The position numbers were made by a program, and so were the translations under genes. Shown here one piece after another: positions 1-7,010 of a stretch of DNA of 7,700 nucleotides (position 1 is its first letter; each line of letters opens with the position of its first letter). This DNA is from Acidobacteriota bacterium. Lineage in GTDB: Bacteria; Acidobacteriota; Terriglobia; Terriglobales; Acidobacteriaceae. The notes under the pieces are model-generated. The model searched no databases and was not told the DNA's origin. It saw nothing but the letters and a program-made list of their open reading frames with translations. The stretch is from NCBI GenBank assembly GCA_021805955.1, contig JAJZDO010000927.1, forward strand, positions 1 to 7,700. Direction: 5' to 3'.

Positions 1-71
1 ATCCCTGCTAGCGCGGGGGCCAGGGTAGACGATGCTCCGCGCCAGTAGAGTATTTTCTGCCGTTCAATGGC

Positions 72-87
72 AATTGTATTTACAATT
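72..87. promoter_or_regulatory. Palindromic operator / promoter of decayed TA module
   Basis: A perfect 7-bp inverted repeat, AATTGTA-TT-TACAATT, ends five bases before the likely GTG start of the toxin gene. Its right arm contains TACAAT (81-86), a 5/6 match to the sigma-70 -10 hexamer; no convincing -35 is seen. BrnTA-type modules are known to be repressed by their own ribbon-helix-helix antitoxin binding a palindrome over the promoter, so this is probably that operator. Its position and symmetry are seen directly; the binding partner is inferred. Confidence 0.6.
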
Positions 88-92
88 TGAGT

Positions 93-378
93 GTGGAGAT
101 TGCGTTCGGCCTGGAGAAAAACGAGCGCAACCTCCGGGAACGCGGCCTTTCCTTTGAACTGGCGGCGGAGTTCGACTTTGAGACCGCTGTGACGACGGAA
201 GATACGCGGTGCGATTGCGGGGAACGCCGCTTCCGTTCGTTCGGTTTCATCGGTCCGGAGCTACACGCGCTTGTCTTCAAAGTTCGCGGCGATGCGAATC
301 ATCAGCCTGCGAAGAGCGAACCGCAGAGAAAGGGCACGGTATGAGGAAAACTCCGAATCCAGAAATGATCGACGCTGA
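93..378 (+). pseudogene. brnT: BrnT-type toxin, frameshifted near its 3' end
   Basis: This is a degraded type II toxin of the BrnT (DUF497) family, a RelE-fold ribonuclease that inhibits translation. From a GTG at 93 it reads VEIAFGLEKNERNLRERG, then a GERRF segment and LVFKVRGDA, all typical of BrnT. As written the frame then runs into an unrelated tail and stops at 342-344. The expected C-terminus, MRIISLRRANRRERARYEE, is intact in the +1 frame from 292 to the TGA at 376-378. A frameshift (net +1, for example a one-base gain or a five-base loss) therefore lies around 285-300. The restored gene would overlap the antitoxin start by about 38 bases, much like the 35-base overlap of the second module in this window. 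The C-terminal RIISxR...RRERxRY block is a hallmark of the family, so the truncated product (83 residues) is probably inactive. A TTG at 87 is an alternative start, but GTG at 93 gives the usual family N-terminus. Confidence 0.8.
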
Positions 379-652
379 AAACCCCGAATGGACAAGGGAA
401 GACTTCGCCAGCGCTGTGCCGTTCTCGCAATTGCCGGAGTCGTTGCAGACAAAGCTGCGCTCGCTCAAGAAACCGCGCGGGCCGCAGAAAGCTGCCACCG
501 CCGCAGAAAGCTCCCACCAAGGAAGTTGTCACCATCCGTCTTTCCAGCGATGTGGTGGAGCGGCTTCGTGCCACTGGCCCGGATGGCAGACGCGAGTGGA
601 CATGGCATTGCGGCAATGGATTGAGACGCAGACAAAGCGCCGCCGGGCATAG
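341..652 (+). pseudogene. brnA: BrnA-type antitoxin with scrambled core
   Basis: The N-terminal part (MRKTPNPEMIDAENPEW..., then a PFSQLPESL segment, residues 1-53) and the C-terminal part (GWQTRVDMALRQWIETQTKR, from residue 81) match the BrnA/BrnA-like antitoxin family, which neutralises BrnT and represses the operon through a ribbon-helix-helix fold. The frame stays open for 103 codons, but residues 54-80 are out of frame. The proper core, APTKEVVTIRLSSDVVERLR followed by ATGP, is encoded in another frame at 510-581. A 19-bp tandem duplication at 481-518 shifts the frame, and one G appears to be missing near 581-583 (expected GGCCCGGGATGG), which restores it. The lost segment includes the beta-strand that contacts DNA, so the product is probably non-functional. 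The start ATG overlaps the stop of the frameshifted toxin frame (ATGA at 341-344). Confidence 0.78.
481..518 (+). repeat. 19-bp tandem duplication inside the antitoxin gene
   Basis: Two adjacent 19-base units, GCCGCAGAAAGCTGCCACC (481-499) and GCCGCAGAAAGCTCCCACC (500-518), differ at one base. Both encode PQKA(A/P)T when read in their own frames. Nineteen is not a multiple of three, so the second copy and everything after it is shifted. This looks like a replication-slippage duplication and is one of the lesions that inactivated the antitoxin. Confidence 0.9.
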
Positions 653-691
653 ACCAGTTTCACAGTTGCTGTAATGCGGACATAGCGCTAT

Positions 692-722
692 CCCACCCTA
701 GCTACGCTAGGATGGGGCACCC
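692..722. repeat. Hairpin repeat, copy 1
   Basis: The arms CCCACCCTAGC (692-702) and GCTAGGATGGG (706-716) pair at 10 of 11 positions around a TAC loop, and GCACCC follows. A second copy lies at 5793-5824 with an identical AGGATGGGGCACCC right side. This copy begins 39 bases after the antitoxin stop. There is no T-tract, so it is a poor rho-independent terminator for either strand. It is more like a dispersed REP-type palindrome, possibly stabilising or ending transcripts. Confidence 0.7.
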
Positions 723-810
723 AAACCTTACGCTATCTGTGAAAATGCTCTAGCCGAAAAAGCGTCCAGTAATCGGCTGCGCTATGCTTGCCGTCCGTGA
801 GCGGCGCCCA

Positions 811-1848
<1,038 letters not shown>

Positions 1849-1982
1849 ATGCGGTTAGATGTGACCAGTGTAATGGAAGGTGCAGCGTCAGCGGAAACAA
1901 ATCCGACCGCTCTAACGCGGTTGACTCCCGCCGCGACGATTCACCGATTTTTCATCTCCCGCTAATCGTACAGTGCTGAGAA

Positions 1983-2810
1983 ATGCCGCATAACTTGGGT
2001 ATGAATGGCGACCCGTACGACACGCTGATCTTGTCGGACATTCATCTTGGGTCCGACCTGAGCCGGGCGCAGGATGCGCTCGACGTGCTGCAGTCGCATA
2101 GCTATCGGCGGCTGGTGCTGCTGGGCGATATTTTTTCCGATCTCAATTTTCGCCGCCTCACCAGCGAGCACTGGAAGTTTTTGTCCTATATTCGCAAACT
2201 TTCCAATCCAAAACGCCAGGTGGAAGTGGTCTGGGTGGAAGGCAATCACGATACTGGCCTCGCGAACCTCATGTCCCACCTGGTCGGCGTTCCCGTCTAC
2301 GAGCGGTATGTGTGGGAGTACGAAGGCAAGCGTCACCTGGCCATGCATGGGCACCAGTTCGACGGCTTCGGCAAAAAGAATCGATGGCTCAACCGCTTGG
2401 GAGAACGGATCTTTCTGGAAATCCAGAAAGTGGATTCGCGCACGAAATGTTTCTCGCGTTTTCTGGATCGCCTGAACACGCGCTGGTTGCTGCTCTCCGA
2501 CAAAGTGGCCAGGGGAGCGATCCATGATGCTCGCATTGGAAAATGCGAGCGCGTGTTCTGCGGCCACACGCATGCCGCGTTGTCGCTGCTCTGCGACGGC
2601 GTGGAGTACTACAACTCCGGCTCGTGGGTCGATGCGCGCGCCACGTTCCTTACCATCAACCAGCACGGCGTGGAGATCCAAATCTATGCGGGCGGAACTC
2701 ACTATCGTCATTCCAGCGCGGAACGAGAGCCAGTCGTTGCCGAAGTTGCTGACCTCTTTGAATCGGCAGGATTACCTGCGCTTGCCGGATCCCAGAGTGT
2801 TCGTTGCTGA
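1983..2810 (+). CDS. LpxH-type metallophosphatase
   Basis: A calcineurin-like metallophosphoesterase, 275 residues from this ATG, most like UDP-2,3-diacylglucosamine pyrophosphatase (LpxH), which makes lipid X for lipid A synthesis. The dimetal site is complete: Asp19 and His21 (LSDIHLGSD), Asp49 (LLGDIF), Asn88-His89 (EGNHD), a histidine pair in AMHGHQFDG (120-128) and GHTH (194-197). The fold ends near EIQIYAGG (about 238). The last roughly 40 residues are encoded inside the overlapping glycosyltransferase and look like read-through without a domain. The in-frame ATG at 2001 is an alternative start that would remove six residues. No strong ribosome site precedes either ATG. A weak TACAGT (1969-1974) could be a -10. 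The sister group of general phosphodiesterases with the same motifs cannot be excluded, so no gene symbol is given. Confidence 0.82.
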   Translation: MPHNLGMNGDPYDTLILSDIHLGSDLSRAQDALDVLQSHSYRRLVLLGDIFSDLNFRRLTSEHWKFLSYIRKLSNPKRQVEVVWVEGNHDTGLANLMSHLVGVPVYERYVWEYEGKRHLAMHGHQFDGFGKKNRWLNRLGERIFLEIQKVDSRTKCFSRFLDRLNTRWLLLSDKVARGAIHDARIGKCERVFCGHTHAALSLLCDGVEYYNSGSWVDARATFLTINQHGVEIQIYAGGTHYRHSSAEREPVVAEVADLFESAGLPALAGSQSVRC

Positions 2811-3402
2811 CGCCAACTCAACCGACGGCACGGCAGAAATCGCGCGGTCGTTTCCCGCGAGGTTTCGCGTCGAAATTATCCCCGGAGGTTTGCCTTCTGT
2901 GGGCCGCAATGCAGGCGCGCGTCGCGCTACCACACCTTATGTGCTTTTTCTTGACGCGGATGTAGTGCTTGCCGATTCAACTCTGCTGCGTCGCGCCGTT
3001 ACCACCATGCAGAAACGCCATCTGCACTGCCTGACGACGAACGTCGCCTGTATCGAAGGCAACGCCGCCGATCGGTTTCTTTATCAGGCCAGCAATATCG
3101 TTCAGCAAGCGTCGCGCTGGGTCGCGCCCTTTGCCACCGGCATGTTCATGCTGTTCGACCGGCAGGAGTTTGAAAGACTCGGTGGATTCAATGAGCAGGC
3201 GCTCTATGCGGAAGATTATCTACTGAGCAAACAGGTGGCGCGCCGACGCTTCGCGGTCATTCATGGAACTGTGCTCACATCGAATCGGCGCTTTCAAAAA
3301 ATGGGACACATGCAAATTGCGGCTATGTTTTTGAAGACTGCGCTCCACTCTGGCGATGAAAGCTATTTTCGTCGCGACCAGGGCTACTGGGAAGAATCCT
3401 GA
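2686..3402 (+). CDS. Family 2 glycosyltransferase
   Basis: A GT-A fold inverting glycosyltransferase of 238 residues, using a nucleotide-sugar donor. It begins MRAELTIVIPARNESQSLP, the classic family start. The nucleotide-binding ADANSTDGT (41-49), the metal-binding DxD as FLDADVV (Asp90, Asp92) and an acidic pair in YAEDYLLSK (Glu176, Asp177) that fits the catalytic base are visible. No transmembrane segment is obvious, so it is probably a soluble or membrane-associated enzyme. The open frame extends upstream to 2524, but that part is a shadow of the phosphatase gene. The ATG at 2686, with GGAG at 2672-2675, matches the family N-terminus. It overlaps the phosphatase by 125 bases, which implies cotranscription and perhaps a shared envelope glycolipid or polysaccharide pathway. 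Acceptor unknown. Confidence 0.88.
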   Translation: MRAELTIVIPARNESQSLPKLLTSLNRQDYLRLPDPRVFVADANSTDGTAEIARSFPARFRVEIIPGGLPSVGRNAGARRATTPYVLFLDADVVLADSTLLRRAVTTMQKRHLHCLTTNVACIEGNAADRFLYQASNIVQQASRWVAPFATGMFMLFDRQEFERLGGFNEQALYAEDYLLSKQVARRRFAVIHGTVLTSNRRFQKMGHMQIAAMFLKTALHSGDESYFRRDQGYWEES

Positions 3403-3713
3403 GGCCGCCCGGCACGTGTTCGGCACCTTACTCCGCGGGATGCAGCCGGAAAGATGGTCGGCCTTCATTGCAGACTGCCGCTGCCGAAGGCGCAACCACT
3501 GCAGCGCGTTCTTTCAGCTTTGAAAAAGCCAGTCGCCGCTCGATCGCCTGTTGCGCCAACCGTACATAAAGAAAAGACCCTCCGAAACAGCCGGAAGGTC
3601 ACAACTGGAATCCAAGCGAGGCATGCGCTCTGTCACCAGTAGCTGCGAAGAATCGTTGGAACATGCCCTTCCCGCGAACGTCGAAGAACTCTGGAGTGCG
3701 TCTGCACGGCTGG
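3403..3713. other. Gene-poor stretch between convergent genes
   Basis: These 311 bases lie between the end of the plus-strand glycosyltransferase and the end of the minus-strand small secreted protein. The only supported element is the minus-strand terminator at 3566-3600. Short open frames exist on both strands, but none has a ribosome site or recognisable product. No tRNA-like or repeat structure was seen. Confidence 0.6.
3566..3600 (-). terminator. Rho-independent terminator (minus strand)
   Basis: On the minus strand, GACCTTCCG (3600-3592) and CGGAGGGTC (3584-3576) pair at 8 of 9 positions around a 7-base loop, followed directly by TTTTCTTTAT. This is the classic stem plus T-tract. It lies about 114 bases past the stop of the small secreted protein gene, the only minus-strand gene that reaches it. 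Confidence 0.85.
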
Positions 3714-4055
3714 TTACGGCTGCGGAGTAGACTGTTCCTGATCGGTGGCGGCCTTGGCTTGATCCACGTCAGATTTGTCTCGCTGCTTGTCTGCGGTGGC
3801 CCTGGTTTTGGCAGCCTTCTCTTGGTCCTTGAGAGCATTCACGCGGTCTTTTTTCGCCCTATTCTTATACTTGATTTGCCGCTTGACTTCTTTAGCCTGC
3901 GCTTTCTGCGCTCGAACCCCGTTCGAATCCGGCTGGGTAGTATTTTGCGTTGTTGCTGGTTGGTTGGCAGCTGGCGCGGGAGTCCGTACCTGTGCCCCTG
4001 CCATGCATGCAGCAAGTAGCCACGCGTGCGATGCGATGATTCGACTTACTTTCAT
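3714..4055 (-). CDS. Small secreted Lys/Gln/Ala-rich protein, function unknown
   Basis: A 113-residue exported protein that I do not recognise. Residues 1-21 form a signal peptide: a basic start (MKVSR), a hydrophobic stretch (IIASHAWLLAACMAG) and a likely cleavage after AGA. The LAAC at 14-17 also fits a lipobox, so it may instead be a lipoprotein anchored through Cys17. Residues 22-45 are Pro/Thr/Gln/Asn-rich, like a flexible linker. Residues 48-108 are dominated by Lys, Ala, Gln, Asp and Arg with no Pro and almost no aromatics, consistent with one long charged helix or coiled coil. The ATG at 4055 is supported by AAGG seven bases upstream (4066-4063). The downstream terminator suggests a single-gene transcript. 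A nucleic-acid- or polyanion-binding periplasmic role is possible but only a guess. Confidence 0.72.
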   Translation of the reverse strand: MKVSRIIASHAWLLAACMAGAQVRTPAPAANQPATTQNTTQPDSNGVRAQKAQAKEVKRQIKYKNRAKKDRVNALKDQEKAAKTRATADKQRDKSDVDQAKAATDQEQSTPQP

Positions 4056-4239
4056 AGATGTGCCTTAGGGAGTGTGCTCTTCGAGAGGCTGGGAGATCGA
4101 GGAAATTCCAAGTAGGCTTTCAATTACTGGCCTGAGGCTATTATACCGGAGTGGAAATCTTCAGCAGAACAAACTAGCGTATGTATCTCAGCCCATAGAG
4201 CAATGTAGTTTCTCCGGAAGCTTGAAGAGCCGGCATCGG

Positions 4240-5100
4240 CTAGAGGAAGCGAAGCTGGGGCGCGGGCGGCAGTACGCCGCATTCGGCGGCGTAGCGGAAG
4301 AACAATTCCATTCCGGCGAGGCAATACTCATCCAGCACGTAGTGAATATTGGTTGACAGATAGGTGCGAATCGTTGCCGCCGGGACCCGGATGCGAGGCG
4401 CCCATTCCCGGACAAGGTCCTCGATGTGGGCCGTGCCGTGGTCGCGCGACTGGATGAAATCCTCGATGATGCTGGCGGGCGCGAGGCCGGATGCGGCGAC
4501 AGCATCGGGCCGCACCGCCCACACGGCGGAAACCCACGGCAGGCCAGTATGGCGTTTCCATTCCTGCCCCAGGTCCACATATTCCAGACGCTGGCCGGTG
4601 CGGGCGAACCGCGCAGCCTTTTCTTCCAGCGCCAGCAGGGCCGGGTCGCCAATCAGGATCGCAGCATCGCAGTTCTCCAGCATGGCCTCCAGATTGGGCG
4701 CATGTGGAACAAATTCCGGGTCGACGCCAAGGAATTTTCGAAAGATGATTTGCGCATAGGCATTCGATGCGCGCGAGGCCGTGTCGGCGGCAACGCGGCG
4801 CACAGCGCCCATTCCATCTGGATGCCTGACTACAAGAATGATGGAGCGGACCCGATCGAGCGAAGCGATGGTGCAGCCGGGGAGGATGGCCAGCTCCGGT
4901 GTCGTTGCATACGCGGCAATAGGAATCAGCCCGATATCGGCGGTACCATCGGCCAGTTCCGTAGCGCATTGCGACGGCATTGTGGAATGAATCCGGTAGC
5001 GCTCGGCCAGCCGCGCCATCTCCGGCGGATGTTCAAAGTCCCACATCAACGGTGCGGGATTGAGAAAGCGAATGGCGGAGATGCGGAGGCGATGCGTCAC
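4240..5100 (-). CDS. mqnA: Chorismate dehydratase MqnA (futalosine pathway)
   Basis: MqnA removes water from chorismate to give 3-enolpyruvoyl-benzoate, the first step of the futalosine route to menaquinone; it is a soluble enzyme with a periplasmic-binding-protein-like two-lobe fold. The family signature is clear: LRISAIRFLNPAPLMWDFEH at the N-terminus, STMPSQCATELADGTADIGL then IPIAAY in the first lobe, PGCTIASLDRVRSIILV next, and the LPWVSAVWAV segment in the second half. From the GTG at 5100 it is 286 residues, a usual length. TTG codons at 5115 and 5106 are in frame and would add up to five residues (291), but VTHRLRISAI is closest to the family start. No Shine-Dalgarno is seen; TACACT on the minus strand (5111-5106) could be a -10 for a leaderless message. 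The other mqn genes are not in the window. It is divergent from the second toxin-antitoxin module. Confidence 0.9.
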   Translation of the reverse strand: MTHRLRISAIRFLNPAPLMWDFEHPPEMARLAERYRIHSTMPSQCATELADGTADIGLIPIAAYATTPELAILPGCTIASLDRVRSIILVVRHPDGMGAVRRVAADTASRASNAYAQIIFRKFLGVDPEFVPHAPNLEAMLENCDAAILIGDPALLALEEKAARFARTGQRLEYVDLGQEWKRHTGLPWVSAVWAVRPDAVAASGLAPASIIEDFIQSRDHGTAHIEDLVREWAPRIRVPAATIRTYLSTNIHYVLDEYCLAGMELFFRYAAECGVLPPAPQLRFL

Positions 5101-5102
5101 AC

Positions 5103-5164
5103 ACAAGTGTAGCAATGTGTCGCGTGAATGCCATTGTGTCGATCATTACGACATGAACACTTGT
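5103..5164. promoter_or_regulatory. Divergent control region between mqnA and the TA module
   Basis: The region holds an 8-bp inverted repeat, ACAAGTGT (5103-5110) and ACACTTGT (5157-5164), and a direct repeat TGTGTCG at 5116-5122 and 5135-5141, spaced 19 bases start to start (about two helix turns). These fit paired sites for a dimeric regulator acting on one or both divergent promoters. The repeats are seen directly; a regulatory role is inferred. Confidence 0.35.
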
Positions 5165-5182
5165 ATATCGCTCATATATACT
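5154..5182 (+). promoter_or_regulatory. Promoter and operator of the second TA module
   Basis: TGAACA (5154-5159, 4/6 to the -35 consensus) and TATACT (5177-5182, 5/6 to the -10) are separated by an ideal 17 bases. An inverted repeat, GTATAT (5163-5168) and ATATAC (5176-5181), covers the spacer and the -10, where a ribbon-helix-helix antitoxin would block polymerase. The -10 ends six bases before the GTG start of the toxin, so the message may be leaderless. Confidence 0.55.
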
Positions 5183-5188
5183 TACTGT

Positions 5189-5512
5189 GTGACCACTTCC
5201 GATCCACTGGAGAACTGTACCGGGTTTGATTGGGATGATACCAACGTCCTCAAAAATTGGGAACGGCATCGGGTGACGCCGGAAGAAGCAGAGGACATTT
5301 TCTTCCAACAGTCGTTGGTAGCGCGTGGCGATGTTCGGCATTCCGCAGCCGAAAGGCGCTATTATGCGCTGGGAAGAACGGGTAAAGGGCGGCATTTATT
5401 TGTAGCGTTTACGGTTCGCGGACAGTCGATTAGGGTGATATCGGCGCGCGATATGAATCGCAATGAAAAGGACATCTATGCAAGGCACGAAAAAAACAAT
5501 CCCGAAGTTTAA
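5189..5512 (+). CDS. brnT: BrnT-type toxin (DUF497)
   Basis: An apparently intact type II toxin, 107 residues from the GTG at 5189. BrnT proteins are small RelE-fold ribonucleases that stop translation and are held inactive by their partner. Visible family features are GFDWDDTNVLKNWERHRVTP (12-31) followed by EEAEDIFF, the central DVRHSAAERRYYALGRTGKG (48-67), HLFVAFTVRG and the C-terminal IRVISARDMNRNEKDIYARH (81-100). The open frame reaches back to 5060 and an in-frame ATG lies at 5153, but that ATG is at the -35 element and the extra residues do not resemble the family, so GTG is preferred. The 3' end overlaps the antitoxin by 35 bases, as is normal in these operons. It belongs to a different subgroup from the decayed copy at 93-378. 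Confidence 0.88.
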   Translation: MTTSDPLENCTGFDWDDTNVLKNWERHRVTPEEAEDIFFQQSLVARGDVRHSAAERRYYALGRTGKGRHLFVAFTVRGQSIRVISARDMNRNEKDIYARHEKNNPEV

Positions 5513-5771
5513 GAACGAAGAAGAGGAACATAACTTCTGGGCCAAGGCAGACTCGACTGGATACGTCGATTGGTCGAAGGGGCGGGCACGAAAATTTGTG
5601 CAACTGAAGCCCTCGCTACGGACCATCTCGCTTCGCCTGCCCGTGTCCATGATTGAAGACTTGAAGTTGCTGGCAAACCAGCGGGACGTGCCTTATCAGT
5701 CGCTCCTCAAAGTGTTTCTCGCGGAACGGCTGGCACAGGAGCGGCGTCCACTCCGGGCAACGCACAAGTGA
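5478..5771 (+). CDS. CopG/BrnA-type antitoxin
   Basis: The partner antitoxin, 97 residues, of the CopG-like antitoxin family that pairs with BrnT (ribbon-helix-helix). The family layout is clear: IPKFKNEEEEHNFWAKADST (residues 8-27, the toxin-binding arm), YVDWSK, then LRTISLRLPVSMIEDLKLLA (50s-60s, DNA-contacting strand and first helix) and NQRDVPYQSLLKVFLAERLA (second helix). The ATG at 5478 is chosen because AAGGA ends five bases before it; the in-frame ATG at 5463 lacks such a site and would add five residues. It lies inside the toxin's 3' end, so the two are probably translationally coupled. It is expected to bind the palindrome at 5163-5181 and repress the operon. The hairpin repeat at 5793 follows 21 bases after its stop. 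Confidence 0.88.
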   Translation: MQGTKKTIPKFKNEEEEHNFWAKADSTGYVDWSKGRARKFVQLKPSLRTISLRLPVSMIEDLKLLANQRDVPYQSLLKVFLAERLAQERRPLRATHK

Positions 5772-5792
5772 AAGAATGACGCAGTTGATCCA

Positions 5793-5824
5793 CCCACGCT
5801 CGCCGTGGCGAGGATGGGGCACCC
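5793..5824. repeat. Hairpin repeat, copy 2
   Basis: The left arm CCCACGCTCGCC (5793-5804) faces GGCGAGGATGGG (5807-5818) and pairs at 10 of 12 positions. The right side AGGATGGGGCACCC is identical to copy 1 at 692-722. At one stem position copy 1 has A-T and this copy has C-G, a paired change that supports selection on the hairpin. It follows the antitoxin stop by 21 bases. No T-tract follows. Confidence 0.7.
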
Positions 5825-5866
5825 GTATATCGGTTATCGTATGCTCAGAACAGATATCAATACTTC

Positions 5867-5872
5867 TATAAA
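5867..5872 (+). promoter_or_regulatory. Candidate -10 box of the HEPN-like gene
   Basis: TATAAA is a 5/6 match to the sigma-70 -10 hexamer and lies 14 bases before the ATG at 5887. The best -35 at 17 bases spacing, CTCAGA (5844-5849), matches only 3 of 6. Together with the hairpin repeat upstream, this suggests the gene has its own promoter and is not simply read through from the antitoxin. Confidence 0.35.
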
Positions 5873-5886
5873 CACTGGCTAACCGT

Positions 5887-6876
5887 ATGGAGACAATTCT
5901 TGTTGGTACTCCCATCCCGCATAAATTGGGTTCGGAGAACCTTACGTTCCCAGATGGTGTGTCTATTGAGAAAATCCAGAACATCCAGTGGGATGGGTCA
6001 TTTTTGAATCAGATCATGCCTGGAATGGACGTGAATGCCATTTCAAGATGGCCAGTGTGGCTCACTGTATCCAAGGATGTTGAGAGAGACCACAATGCGC
6101 CTCCAGATTACGAGAAAGCTCAGAGGGCAATGTCTGCACTTCAAATCATACGTCCGTTCGGTTGCAAGAATGTGTATATGGGTTTCCGTAAGAATCAAGA
6201 GGGGTGGACGCACTTGAATTATGGCTTTCATCCTTCAGAAATGAAGTGCCCAGATATTGCGTGCATGGCTTACTATGATGTAGAAGGCATCAAGAAAGAT
6301 TTCGAGAAGGTATATCGAGGGGTCAGTCGGGCATTCGATGAGAAAATTACACGCCTGGAGAATCCGATAGTTCTGCTGGAACTTGGACTTCAAGCGAATC
6401 ACATATACCTGAGCACTCTTATGTGGGTGATGGCTTTGGATATGCTTTTCATGGCTGAAAAGAAAATTCCATTTGTCGAGCGATTGACTGGATTCCTTGG
6501 AGTAGACACGCTTATTTTCCCGCCTCTATTTGAATGTGAGTTTCAGGCAGACTTGACTGTTGGCAGCATTGCTACAGACCTCTTTCAATTTCGAAGCATC
6601 GTTGCACATGGAAAACTGATACCGAAAAAGTTTCTTGCGCAAAGGGAACTGAAGAAAACAAATCCAGAATGTTCGGTACACGGCGAGGACTTGTACCAGT
6701 ATTCTTACAGCCAAATTTTGAGTGCCTCTGCGCTATACCTGCTTGTTCGTTCGCTTCGCAAAATCATGGTTGAAGATTTGATTGACGTTGTAGGAGATGA
6801 CAAGAAGTGGAGACAAAAGTTGAAGGCAGGAGCGACGCGTTATAACAGCTCACTCGTCACTCGCAGTAGTAAGTAA
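5887..6876 (+). CDS. HEPN-like protein of unknown function
   Basis: A 329-residue protein not assigned to a named family. Residues 1-135 form a mixed N-terminal part with many aromatics (for example NIQWDGSFL, WTHLNYGFH). From about 135 the predicted content is mostly helical, including a long hydrophobic helix (about 162-190) that is more likely a buried helix than a membrane span. The key feature is DLFQFRSIVAHGKLIPKKFL (231-250): Arg236 and His241 form the R-x4-H motif of HEPN ribonuclease domains, and the surrounding (R/N)xxxxHG resembles the Apea-like HEPN group. A helix at 273-297 (ILSASALYLLVRSLRKIM) would follow as the last HEPN helix. HEPN proteins with this motif are often RNA-cutting toxins or antiviral effectors. 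Sampled lines give about 40-48% GC against about 70% in mqnA, suggesting recent transfer. No partner gene such as an MNT nucleotidyltransferase lies next to it. No Shine-Dalgarno precedes the ATG. Confidence 0.6.
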   Translation: METILVGTPIPHKLGSENLTFPDGVSIEKIQNIQWDGSFLNQIMPGMDVNAISRWPVWLTVSKDVERDHNAPPDYEKAQRAMSALQIIRPFGCKNVYMGFRKNQEGWTHLNYGFHPSEMKCPDIACMAYYDVEGIKKDFEKVYRGVSRAFDEKITRLENPIVLLELGLQANHIYLSTLMWVMALDMLFMAEKKIPFVERLTGFLGVDTLIFPPLFECEFQADLTVGSIATDLFQFRSIVAHGKLIPKKFLAQRELKKTNPECSVHGEDLYQYSYSQILSASALYLLVRSLRKIMVEDLIDVVGDDKKWRQKLKAGATRYNSSLVTRSSK

Positions 6877-7010
6877 AGAACAGTCTTCAACCATCGCACC
6901 AAACTTGACATTTCAGCTAGTCCCGGATACGCTCGGCAACAATCACGCCAATTTTTCATGGAGATTGTAGACGGAGCGGAACCTCCGGCAATGTTGCACC
7001 ATCCCCCAAC

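Noticed and set aside
1..62. Minus-strand open stretch reading ERQKILYWRGASSTLAP off the left edge
   Set aside because: It looks protein-like but has no ATG, GTG or TTG start in frame nearby and is too short to identify.
3415..3555. Minus-strand frame reading RLAQQAIERRLAFSKLKER
   Set aside because: It lies just past the minus-strand terminator, has only a possible TTG start and no ribosome site, and is probably a GC-rich chance frame.
3454..3642. Plus-strand 62-codon open frame after the glycosyltransferase
   Set aside because: No ribosome site or recognisable product, and it runs through the terminator stem at 3576-3600.
4426..5112. 228-codon plus-strand open frame opposite mqnA
   Set aside because: Antisense shadow of mqnA; the product shows no family motifs.
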